Below the pieces are notes generated by a model. The model was not told the DNA's origin and did no database searches. It worked only from the letters and a program-made list of their open reading frames with translations. This document shows, one piece after another, positions 33,814 to 43,077 of a DNA stretch of 64,000 bases. A program made the translations under genes and the position numbers. How positions within the stretch are numbered: the stretch's first letter is position 1; each line of letters opens with the position of its first letter. The DNA is from Platanthera guangdongensis (lineage: Eukaryota > Streptophyta > Magnoliopsida > Asparagales > Orchidaceae): assembly GCA_039583875.1 (NCBI GenBank), contig CM077165.1:71350757-71414756 (forward strand), read 5' to 3'.

Positions 33814-34636
33814 TGTACAACCCCGTGTCCGGCGAGTGGGTCCCACCAGGGAGGCGAGCAGACCTTGCCCCGCGGCCCGCGTCCGAGCGGCAAACAGATA
33901 TGCGGCAGAAGGGCTGGCCCGCTCCCGCCCATTTCAAGCGAGCGGGTCGCGCGAAGAGTCCTTGGCCAAAGCAGACGAGTTTGGCGACCCGCGACTGGCG
34001 AGCCGATCGAGAGTCGCAGTGGCCGCCGGTCCGCCTCGTCACGCGACCTGGCCGCCGGTCCGCCCCGGCAGAAGCAAGGCAGATCGCGACCCCCGGCTCG
34101 CGCTCGCCCAGGGAGCATGGGCGGGCAGCTGAAGTCAGGTCGCGCCCGCCTCCCGCGAAGAAGGATTGGGGGCGAGTTGACTCCCCAGGACTGCGGATAG
34201 CCCCTCAGGATAGCGGGGTCTCGCTGTTGGCATACCAGGTCGGACTGCGCATAGCCCATCAGAACATCGGAGTTTGGCTGTTGGCAGACCTAGCTAAGGG
34301 CCTTTTGGTATTTTCAGGTCAGTTATTTTGGTTATTGGCAGTTCAGGTTCTCAAAAGCTATAAATAAGACCCAAGGGGTACCTCAAAGGACACGCTTTTC
34401 AGTGCCTCCTTACTCTCATTCTCCAGTGTTCTCTGAGAGTACCTTAGCTCGGCTTCTGGCTAAGGAGGGGAAGCGCTCAGAGATCTTCCGGGTTTGTGGT
34501 GGGACCTCCCTGCCGAGCCCTTGGGCCTGTTCCTTCTTGTCTCTTTCGTTGTTTTTCTTGCAGGAGCAAAGTAGGCGCGAGACCACCCCTTCCCCAAGGG
34601 TCGAACTCCACAAGAGGCCGGTTTCCGGTTTCAACA
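33814..34636 (+). repeat. 3' LTR of the Tat element
   Basis: 823 bp, the same length as the 5' copy with about 14 substitutions counted by eye. It ends TTTCAACA and is followed by the duplicated target tgttg. A TATA box is at 34359-34366. Confidence 0.93.
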
Positions 34637-34641
34637 TGTTG

Positions 34642-34711
34642 TAAAAAGTTTTTAAGCACCATACTCTATTCACCCCCCTCTAGAGTATATCAGATCTAGC
34701 TTGCACTTTCA
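34642..34711 (+). repeat. 3' LTR of the SIRE-like element, last 70 bp
   Basis: It continues the LTR interrupted at 22259 and ends TTGCACTTTCA like 325-335 of the 5' LTR, with a 4-bp gap in the CCCTCC run. Confidence 0.88.
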
Positions 34712-34963
34712 TCATTCACCGAAGTCTGGTCATATATTTTTGTGCACACTTGGAAAAATTATTTTTTTTTCACATCTTTAATTAAAATACACGAATTTTC
34801 CTATGCTTCCATTTAGGGGGAGATCACATGTAGGGGGAGTGTTTCATCTAGGAGCAATTTGTGCACATACACATGCTTCATCGTGATACTCAAATTGGGT
34901 GGACCTTTTTTAACATTAATGATTTCTTTCTTATTGGATTTGTAATTATCAAAAGGGGGAGAT
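34712..34963 (+). mobile_element. 3' tail of the internal region of Copia-B, with repeated polypurine tracts
   Basis: This is non-coding, AT-rich sequence interrupted on its left by the SIRE-like insertion. Purine tracts of the form AGGGGGAG occur three times (about 34813, 34831 and 34955). The last abuts the LTR start and is the functional polypurine tract by position. Confidence 0.7.
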
Positions 34964-36039
34964 TGTTGGAGTATGCATTTTGGTGTGCAGATAACACATG
35001 TTAATATATAATATCTTTTTGATGCTGAATCGGAAAAGACTTGAGCTCGGGAGATATCTCCAGGAGATATTGGGTATGTCCAATAGGCAATAGTGCCACT
35101 CGATGCATTTCCGCTCAACGCTCGATGAAATCGTGGCTTCCGCTATTTTTCTATCGCCAGACGACGATAACTAGTATCGCTAGGCGATATTGCATGATTC
35201 GGCGCTCAACGTTTGTGCGATGCGAAAATGAGGAGTTCGTGGGACACGTGGCAGCGGTTACCGATATCGCCAGATGGCGATACCCAGAATCGCCCGGCGA
35301 TAGTGCCAGAATATAAAAACCTTTCATTTTCTGAGGAAATCACGATTTTCATTACCTGGAGTGCACTTTCCTGCATAGATAATCTAGAGAGCTCCAGAAC
35401 TCAGAGATACTCCATACTTTCAAGAAGGCTAAAAAGCATGAAAGATTGACGGCACGTGCGAAGAATTCGAAGCATCTCTAGTAAGGATTTGTCGGTATCT
35501 TCAGCGCATTGTTTGAAGGCAGTGTGTAGCCTAAAGTGTTCAATTTGTTTTTGTTCGTTTCTTTTACTTTCTCATTGTAATCGGTAGAGAAATCGCTGCC
35601 TTGTGCGTGGCGTGTAAGTCCTTGTGTGGCTTAGGAGAGAATCGTCACCTTGTGAGTGGCATCCAAGTCCTTTTGTGGCTTAAGGAGAAATCGTTGCATT
35701 GTGTGCAGCATCTAGATCATGGTTAGATCTAGGGGAGGCTAGAAGCAAAATCTAGGAAGGGATACGCTTTAGCCTGCCAGTTCTTGGTAGAAGAACCGGC
35801 GAAAACACTAGCAAATTATTTATTTCATGAGCCTTTGTCTCTAGCTTTATAGAGACACTTTGTATTCAATTTAACTCTTTTGAAATATATCATTATTGTT
35901 TCTAGCCAGTATCCATTTGCACACTTCAATTATATTGTTGTTATTCATCTAGTAAAGTTTCCTTAAGTTTTTAAGAAAAATTAAAAGAACCCTTATTCAT
36001 CCCCCCCCCCCCCCTCTAAGGGCACTGCAAGGTCTAACA
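34964..36039 (+). repeat. 3' LTR of Copia-B (1076 bp)
   Basis: It starts TGTTGGAGTATGC after AAAAGGGGGAGAT and ends GGTCTAACA. A run of 14 C is at 36001-36014. The LTR joins directly to a Tat gag at 36040, so Copia-B was inserted in that gag. Its 5' part is left of the window. Hairpin-forming ATCGC...GCGAT repeats lie at 35145-35312. Confidence 0.85.
35145..35312. repeat. ATCGC/GCGAT inverted repeats in the Copia-B LTR
   Basis: Three units differ in spacer: TATCGC-tag-GCGATA, TATCGCC-aga-tGGCGATA and AATCGCC-CGGCGATA, with nearby partial forms (CTATCGCCAGACGACGATA). All lie within the first third of the LTR. Confidence 0.75.
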
Positions 36040-37096
36040 TCTGCTCCTTCTGCCTTCCTACTCCCGGCTCCTTCATGTCATCCTCCGCCAACCTGGCCAG
36101 CTTCCTGGAAAAATTCGGATTGGCCCTTTGGAAGTCAATCTCCTTTGCTGCCCTCTCCATGAGCTCCTCAAAAGAGAGGGGGGCACTCTCTTCAGCTCCA
36201 TGCTAAAGAATCCCGGCCTCAGCCCAAGGGTAAAAGTGACCATCAGTGCATACCCTGGGACCTCCTGGACCAGGAGGATCTCTTCCTGAAACCGGTCAAC
36301 ATAATGGCCCAACGTCTCGTCTTGCTTCTGCCTTACCGCAAACAGGCACTCTGCCTCCTTCTTACGCTTCTTTGATGTCGAGAACCTCAACAGGAACCCT
36401 TGACATAGATCCTCAAAACTATAGATCGAACTCGCCGGCAATTGGTGGAACCAGTCCCGTGCCTTCTGCTCCAACGTGATGGAAAATAGCCGGCACTTGA
36501 AGGCATCCATCATTTGCCTTATCGAAACAACATCCTCAAACCATTGCACGTGCTGTACAGGGTCACCTTTCCCTGAGTAGTAGAACATGTCGGGCTCCTG
36601 AAACCCCTCCGACATCGGGGCTGAGATGATGAGCTCACTTAAAGGGCTCTCTCCACTTGCCTGACAAGAGGGCACGTCTCGCGGCCTCAGCTGGCTGGCC
36701 CGATCAGGGAGACCATGCCCTGGGAAGAGCTCTCACACAGATGCCTCCCTCCCACCAACCTCTTCCGGAACCTCCTTCCCGGGACACTGGCCTGGGAAGA
36801 GCTCTCGCATGTCCACGTCCCTCTCGCCAACCTCCGTCGGGACCTCCTTCCCGGGGTACTGCCCAGGAGCGTTCTCGCCCAAGTGCGGGTCCTCCTCTAC
36901 TAGGACCTAAGGCGTTGCCCACTCGCTCCTTGCCGAGAAGGCCAAGCTGATGGTCTGCAAGACCTCTCGTCTGAAGTCCTCCAGCATCATCCTTGTCGCC
37001 TCCTCTCCCTAAGACGGGGAACCTCCTGAACCAGATCCTTCACCTTCACCTCCTATCATAGGACTAAACTTAAAACTTTCTTGAATTGGCTACCTT
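36040..37096 (-). pseudogene. gag: Gag of a second Tat element, truncated by Copia-B
   Basis: Minus-strand ORF 36675-36073 carries the same capsid core as the Tat element at 23440-23960 (YSGKGDPVQHVQWFEDVVSI, HQLPASSI, HYVDRFQEEI). It is cut at 36040 by the Copia-B LTR. The N-terminal gag region runs back to about 37030 with stops and frameshifts. The remainder of the element lies beyond Copia-B, outside the window. Confidence 0.82.
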
Positions 37097-37113
37097 CCAT
37101 GCTCACCGCACCA
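37097..37113 (-). other. Primer-binding site of the second Tat element
   Basis: The minus strand TGGTGCGGTGAGCATGG lies four bases after the LTR end and is close to that of the first Tat element (23086-23102). Confidence 0.65.
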
Positions 37114-37117
37114 GAAT

Positions 37118-37842
37118 TGTTGAAGCCAAAATTTGACCTCAACGAAAGTTCGAAATCTTGGGCGTAGCCAACACCTACTTATCCCAAGCTCTGACCTCCG
37201 ACTGGTTATGAAGGACCAGAAACGTACCTAAAGCGTCAGTAGGGAGGTCCCACCGCTTACCCGGAAGATCTCTGAGAGCTTCCCCTCCAAAGATAAAAGT
37301 TATGCTTGGAGCTCTTCAAAAAGCACAGGAAACTCTTTTAAAGTCCTGGGAAAAAGATGCTTCTGAAGAACCCCTATGGTTCTATTTATAGGTCTCTGAG
37401 TTTGAACTGCCAATAACCAAACTGAACCAACCTTAAATTACCAAAATACCCATGGTCGGGTCTGCCAACAGCCAAACTCCGATGTTCTGAATGGCTATAC
37501 GCAGACCACCAAGGGCAAAAGGGTAAATTTACCCGGGGTAGAAGAGTAAAATCCCCCATGGGGGTAGAAATGTGAAAACAGTCTTCCTTCTATGCGGCAA
37601 GTGGGGAAGCACCCAGCGGTAAGACGAGCCCTCCTGCTCGTCTCGCATGCCTCCTGCATTATGGGAGCCCTCTCGCCCTCAAGGGCCTGCTCGCGTACCA
37701 AAAGGGCGTCTCGCCTACTATAGAGAGCACCCGTCCAGCCTCCTGCGAGTGGACCACACAGTCCCACTCACCTATCCAGTACCTCTCGCCAGCTTCTCCT
37801 GTTCGCTCCTTGAGCCGCCTCTCGCGAGCCCGAGGTTGTACA
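37118..37842 (-). repeat. 5' LTR of the second Tat element (725 bp)
   Basis: On the minus strand it starts TGTACAACC and ends GGCTTCAACA, like the first Tat LTR, with recognisable shared blocks (CAGACC, AACTCCGATG) but clear divergence. It is inserted in the gag of Copia-C. The right target duplication would be tggag at 37843-37847 and its partner is outside the window. Confidence 0.82.
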
Positions 37843-38715
37843 TGGAGAAGGCAACAAAGTCGTCATCTGACATGTTGTATTCTGATGCATCTGACTCTGA
37901 GATGTTTGAATCAGCTTGTCTTCTTGGAGGAGAGGGAACCCTCTCCTTACTCTTCCTGATGCTTTCTACCATGAATGCCAAGGACTTCTCCTTGGCTTGG
38001 GATCTATTGGCGGCCTCCTCCTCTTTTTTGGCAGCTAGCTGCATCTCATAGGAGAGCAGCTTTCCAAACAATATTAGGGGAGGAGTCTCAGCAAGCTTGG
38101 CCACCACTCTTATGGTACAGATCTTAGCATCCCCATCTCTAGTGAGAGATCTTAGGAACATGTCATTTATTTCATAATGACTGAAGACCCTCCCATAGGT
38201 GTTTGGTTTATTAATTATCCAGAAAAATCTTTCATAGCAAGTAGCTATGTTCTCTTTTAGGAATTGCCTGAAAGCCTCATACTACTAGTTGAGCATGGAC
38301 TTTCTATCATCTCTTACCTCTTTAGTACCATCCATATATACCACAAGGGTGTCCCACATCTCTTTGGAGGTTTGGCAGTGGACCAAGTTCTGAAAGGTAG
38401 AATCATCAATAGCACTAACTATGATGTTCTAGGCTCTCTTGTCCAAGGAAGCCAGCATAACCTCATCCTTGGTCATTTCGAAATAAGTCTTAGGTGTCGG
38501 GACATTTGCATCCAGAACAGAGATCTTCAAAAGTCCTAGGGTTATAGACTTCCGTAAATAGCCTAACCCTCTCCTTCCAGATTACAAAAGTCCCCTTTCT
38601 ACAGATGGGGAGTTTCATGGAACCTAGCTCCTTATGGCTCTCTCCAGAACCCATAAGAACAGAGTTATAAATACCCTTGGAGATCACTCAGATTGTTAAA
38701 TTCTTTCTGAGCAAC
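37843..38715 (-). pseudogene. gag: Copia-C gag, interrupted by the second Tat element
   Basis: Minus-strand segments at 38687-38490 (ESHKELGSMKLPICRKGTF) and 38161-37850 (LLSYEMQLAAKKEEEAANRS, SPPRRQADSNISESDASEYN) are parts of a copia gag, N-terminal and pre-knuckle regions, in broken frames. The first part matches the gag stub at 42762-43077 on the + strand, so both come from one family. The zinc knuckle and pol are missing because the Tat LTR starts here. Confidence 0.75.
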
Positions 38716-38734
38716 CTCCCTCTGTTACCACTTT
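38715..38734 (-). other. Primer-binding site of Copia-C
   Basis: The minus strand reads GTGGTAACAGAGGGAGG, one base off the TGGTATCAGAG form seen in the sister copy at 42746. Confidence 0.65.
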
Positions 38735-38999
38735 AAAGTCTTTGTATTCAAGGTATCTTATAACCAAGGGGGTGGGGTGAATAGGTCTGTTGGTATCTTG
38801 TGACTTTATTTAAGTTTCTTCCTTTAGGGCTTGGTTTGTTGGCAGTTATAAGCTTTCAAGAACCTGCAATAAATAAACACCACAAAAAAGCACACAGAAA
38901 AATTATAGTGGTTCCCCAGATTATGGGTACATCCACTCTCCTCCTACCATTCTAACTTTCAGTTAGACATGACACTTCTCCAAAACTCAGCTCAAAGAG

Positions 39000-39430
39000 C
39001 TTACACCTTAGATCGCTCCGGATCTCTCAGTCTCCTCCAAGACTTAAAACTCAGGCACTAAGCCCTACAATGCAGTGATCAACAGATCACCTAACTTCGG
39101 ACAAAGGCCCTACCACTTATGCTGGGAGGACAACCCTACCTCAGAGAAAACTTGCTCCTACCTCAGAGGGAATGACTCTCCTATAGCTCAAGCCTAAAGG
39201 ACCTACCTTAGATCCAAAGGATCCTACAACTCAGGCATAAGTGCCCTACAGCTAAGAGAGAATGACTCTCCTACCTCAGGCTCAAAATCCCTATAACTCA
39301 GTGATCAAAAGATCACCTACCTCAGATCCAAGTTGGATTCTACACTCAGAGAGTAACACTCTCCTACAGCTCAAGCAAATTTGCCCTACCTCAGGACAAA
39401 GGCCCTACAGCTCAGATCCAAAAGGATTTT
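39000..39430. repeat. Degenerate CCTAC-CTCAG repeats in the Copia-C LTR
   Basis: Short units of about 30-40 bp contain CCTAC(C/A)(T/G)CAG and GATCCAA(A/G)GG or GACTCTCC elements, repeated a dozen or so times with much variation. They are direct and weakly ordered. Confidence 0.6.
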
Positions 39431-40084
39431 ATAGAAATATAGTTGTTTTAATTAATTTGACACATAGAAATTTCTTTTTGTCGACACCTAGAGCTAAGTT
39501 ATCTCAGCTCTATATTTCTTCACAACAACAGAAAGATATTCTTCAATAGAAGGCTGCCTCTACTGGAAGTAACTCAGAATGTAGTTTCTGAACTTGCTAT
39601 AGAAAATTGAAGATCTGCAAGTCTTGAGCTATTCAAACAGCTAACTGAACCTCTAGAAGACTGAAGGTTGTCCTTGCTTTATTTATCAGAAGTATTTACG
39701 ATCTTACTGTAGCAAAAGAAAATGTTATAACTAACTGAACTTTTTGTTTTGCTGGAAGACTTCAAACTTTTTATCGGCAGCAATGACGAGGAAGATGAAA
39801 TCCAGCTGCTCTTTTTATTGTTGAATAAAACCCTAAAAGTTGACTTCAACATCCTGGAGCTATTCCTTTTATCTTCCGACGATTAACGTCTCCAAAAAAC
39901 TTGTGGGGACCACCTGTAGCAGACAATTGCATCTTGTTTTAATGAAAGAAGTCATACAGTAGACTTCCAACAGTTTTTGTCGTGTTCTATAGCTTTGCCA
40001 CACTTAATTTGAACACAGTTGACTTGTTGACTTTGCTGACATCACCATTCTGTGCACTTAGCCAAAATCAAGCATCATTAGTAT

Positions 40085-41060
40085 AGGCGTTGAGTGAGTA
40101 AGCTTCACTCAACTCCAAAACACTTAGACAGATTTTCTATCACTAGACGTTGAGTGAGCAACATTCACTCATAGCCAAAACACTTAGAAAAATTTCTCTG
40201 CCATTAGGAGATGAGTGAGTAAGCTTCACTCAATACCAAAACACTTAGAAATGTTTTCTATCATTAGGCATTGAGTGAGCAACCTTCACTCAATGCCAAA
40301 ACACTTAGAAAAATTTCTCTGTTTCTAGGCGTTGAGTGATTGAGCTTCACTAAATGCCAAACTCCTTAACTGGAATTTTGTCACTTGGAGTTGAGTGAGT
40401 ACGTTTCACTCAATGCCACAACACTTAGATTGTATTTTAGTTACTTAGGGTTGAGTGAGTAAGCTTCACTCAATGCATTTGGACTTAGCCAAATAATTGG
40501 GAAATCATAGTCTCTAACTGACTAAGGTTCAGTCAACGCTTTTTATCACATAGTGTTGAGTTAATAAGCTTCACTCAACGCCTATGTACTTAGTCAAATA
40601 TCTACAAAGGTTTTTTTGTGGCATTGACTGTCTGAGGTATAGTCAATGATTTGTGTTGTATGACATTGAGTGAGTAGACTTCACTTAACGCCTGTAGACT
40701 TGGCCACATTTCTTCTTGTTTCTTCTTAGGCTTTCATAGGTTCAACATTACTCAATGCTTTTAGCAGTAAAGCGTTGAGTGAGTATACTACACTCAATGC
40801 CGGTGGACTTAGCCACTTTTCTGTCTAGCCAACAGTTAGGCTTAGACTAACCAAGCTATACTAGATGTTTTTACTTACCTGGCATTGAGTGAGTAAGCTT
40901 CACTCAACGCCTGTGTACTTAGGCCATTTCCAGCCTATCCAACATCTTCCCTTGAATCTAGCATTGAGTGAGTAGACTTCACTCAACGCATGTGGACTTA
41001 ACTGATTTCTTGCACTTGGCATTGAGTGAGTAAGCTTCACTTAATGCTTGTGGACTTAGG
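40085..41060. repeat. Hairpin array GTTGAGTGA-N7-TCACTCAAC in the Copia-C LTR
   Basis: About 16 units are spaced 60-75 bp. Arms vary but often stay complementary: GGCATTGAGTGA with TCACTCAATGCC at about 40267, and CATTGACT with AGTCAATG near 40620. Linkers between units share CCAAAACACTTAG. Confidence 0.85.
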
Positions 41061-41247
41061 CAAATTCCTGCCTATCTAGCATCTATCTTTGTGTCCACTT
41101 GTCCAATCACTTGGAATACCGTTATATCAATGTTTCAAGGACAACCTGCATGCATGAACTTAAGTACACATCAAATACAACTTTATGTATATCATTGATC
41201 TGATTGACTTCTTCAAATCTGGGACATTATGGGCAATATACCCAACA

Positions 41248-42140
41248 TCTTTCCCCTTAAAAATTTATTTTCAATGAGAAAGTTAGACATGGTCTCATAT
41301 TAGGCTGTGTGCTTGTTTAAGACCATATAATGTTTTCTTTAGATAATATACATGGATATGGTGAGAGGAGTTTACAAAACTCGGAGGTTGTTCTGCATAT
41401 ACTTCCTCTTTTAGATCTCCATTAAGAAAAGCAGACTTCACATCCATTTGATGGTCTTTAAATACTTTGTGAGTTGTATATGCTAGAACAACCTTATAGC
41501 TTCCAATCTAGTCACAGCTGCAAAGGTAGAGTCAAAGTCTACTCCTTTTTCTGCTTGTACCCCTTTGTAACCAGTCTTGATTTATTCTTTATTATTACTC
41601 CTTGCTTGTCTAGCATGTTACCGAATACCCACTTTGTGCCAATGACATTATGGTCATGAGGCCTAGGGACCAGTTTCCAAACCTTACATCTCTTCAATTG
41701 ATTCAGTTTCTTTTGTATAGAGAAGATCCAGGATTGACATGAGTTTGCTTCTTCAAACTTCTTTGGCTCTTCTTGAGAGAAAAAGCTCAGGTGGAGCACT
41801 CAATTCACCATACTTCTCCAAGTTTGAACTCCTTGACCCAAGCAACTGATGATTTGATCTTGTGAGTGATCCCTTAGGTATCTTTATGTTATTGGCAATC
41901 TTCCTACATTTTTAGTGTCCTTCAAGTTTAGTTTGAGCTTTAGCTTGCTCTGTCCTTTCAGCATTATCATTTACATATTTGGGAAAGATTCCATCCTTGA
42001 TTTGTTCATCTGCTGAGGTCGGTTCATCTTTCTCTCTTTCTTCATTGATGGACGCATTTACCAATCTTTGCTCAATTACTGCAACATATAGCCTTTTGTT
42101 TTCCTCTTCCAAAGGATCCAAAAATAACTTTTGGTCCATC
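41248..42140 (-). pseudogene. pol: Copia-D reverse transcriptase remnant
   Basis: The minus strand shows the region before the reverse transcriptase (42139-41912), then WKLVPRPHDHNVIGTKWVFG near 41670, a block readable as [12 protein letters not shown] near 41440 and [12 protein letters not shown] sequence near 41330, then stops abruptly at the Copia-C LTR (41247). The YVDD motif and everything downstream would lie beyond that insertion. Several stops make it a dead fragment. Confidence 0.75.
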
Positions 42141-42407
42141 TTCTACTGAGGAATAGTATGTCAACAATCTTCTTGTTCCAGTCACGTGCCTATAACATCC
42201 ACTGTTTAAATTCTAGATGGGAGTTTGATTGGCCATTGGACATTGCTGCAAAAGAAGTTACTTTTTCTTAAACACCCAAACCTTATTTGGTCTAAGATTC
42301 TTGTTAGCACTAACACTATGTTTTAGCTTTTAACCCATTAGAGATGCATTAAGGAATAGCCCAAGCTTGGATGTTGGAATGCCAGTGAGTTCTCTTGAGA
42401 CAGTTGG
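42141..42407. other. Unassigned 270-base stretch
   Basis: Decayed sequence between the Copia-D remnant and the inverted LTR pair. It may be more Copia-D, but I see no recognisable domain. Confidence 0.4.
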
Positions 42408-42743
42408 TGAAAGTATTTATTTTCAAGGATAGCTAACACCTAGATGGGGGGTGGTGAATAGGTTTCTTTGTTTTTTATGACTATTGTTTCTTTTGGTGTG
42501 TTGTGGTTTAATTATATATTGCTTTCAATCAAGACAATCACACAAATCACACTCAGGATTTATAGTGGTTCCCCAGATTATGGGTACGTCCACTGTAAAT
42601 CTTGAGTGTGCTTTGTGTGATTATCTTGAAAGCAACATATAACTAAACCACAACACACTAAAATAAATGATAGTCATAAAAGATTAAGAAACCTATTCAC
42701 CCCCACTCTAGGTGTTAGCTATCCTTGAAACTAAATACTTTCA
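42408..42743. repeat. Head-to-head copia LTR ends forming a large inverted repeat
   Basis: The left arm (about 42408-42567) is the reverse complement of the right arm (about 42590-42743) over roughly 155 bases with a modest number of mismatches. Only about 20 bases separate them. Both arms end at the LTR terminus ATACTTTCA or its complement. The right arm is followed by a primer site and gag; the left arm is not. The central GTGG...CCAC element recurs near 38910 in the Copia-C LTR. Confidence 0.85.
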
Positions 42744-42745
42744 AG

Positions 42746-43077
42746 TGGTATCAGAGGGAGGTTGCTCAAGAAGGACTTAACAGTCTGAGTAGATCTCAAA
42801 GGGTAGCCAAAAGAAGTATACTTATAGGTTCAAGAGAGAACCATAAGGAGCTAGGTTCCATGAAGATTCATATCTGCAGGAAGGAGAGCTTTGGAATCTG
42901 GAAGGAGATGGTCAGACTATTCACGGAAGCATCTGACCCAAGGATCTTTATTACGGTCAAAGAGGGACCTTTCATCCCTATGAAGGTCTCAGTTCTGGAT
43001 ACAATAGTCCAGACACCAAAGAAATATTCAAAGATGACTGAGGATGAAGTCATCTTGGCAACTAATGAGTACAATTA
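42746..43077 (+). pseudogene. gag: Copia gag stub with primer site
   Basis: Primer site TGGTATCAGAGGGAGG is at 42746-42761. After it comes a gag N terminus (NHKELGSMKIHICRKESFGI) related to the Copia-C gag, including VLDTIVQTPKKYSKMTEDEV. It ends at about 43077, where the Athila LTR seems to begin. Only about 110 codons remain. Confidence 0.75.

Larger units (their letters stand above)
22260..34636 (+). mobile_element. Tat-type Ty3/gypsy retrotransposon with antisense genes
   Basis: It has two 823-bp LTRs (22260-23082 and 33814-34636) starting TGTACAACCCC and ending TTTCAACA, and the target duplication tgttg (22255-22259 and 34637-34641). Inside lie gag, and pol with a second, archaeal-like RNase H between RNase H and integrase, the mark of the Tat/Ogre/Retand group. 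A 72-bp tandem array and two minus-strand spliced genes follow before the 3' LTR. The element looks GC-rich compared with its neighbours. By eye the LTRs differ at about 14 of 823 positions, which makes it the youngest insertion I can date here. Confidence 0.93.
1..34711 (+). mobile_element. SIRE-like Ty1/copia retrotransposon, interrupted by two later insertions
   Basis: The order is partial 5' LTR (1-335), Met-tRNA-type primer site, gag, pol in copia order (protease, integrase, reverse transcriptase, RNase H), a long third ORF, a polypurine tract and a 3' LTR. The 5' LTR remnant matches 21999-22259 joined to 34642-34711, which shows that 22260-34641 is a later insertion into the 3' LTR. The third ORF is split in the same way at 7429-18724. 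A large ORF downstream of pol is a known feature of the SIRE/Maximus copia lineage, and that placement is an inference from layout. The element is inserted in the 3' part of another copia element (34712 onward). Its own target duplication cannot be tested because the left end lies outside the window. Confidence 0.85.
38735..41247 (-). repeat. 5' LTR of Copia-C (about 2.5 kb)
   Basis: On the minus strand it starts TGTTGGGTATATTGCCC at 41247 and ends next to the primer site at about 38735. It holds two internal repeat regions: a CTCAG-rich one (39000-39430) and an array of GTTGAGTGA hairpins (40085-41060). It was inserted in the reverse transcriptase gene of Copia-D, which resumes at 41248. Confidence 0.75.

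Noticed and set aside
41248..41262. Polypurine tract before the Copia-C LTR (minus AAGGGGAAAGA)
   Set aside because: On the minus strand the sequence is readable as continuing reverse transcriptase (ENKFL-like), so it is coding sequence of Copia-D at the insertion point. The primer site at the other end shows that this LTR is a 5' LTR.
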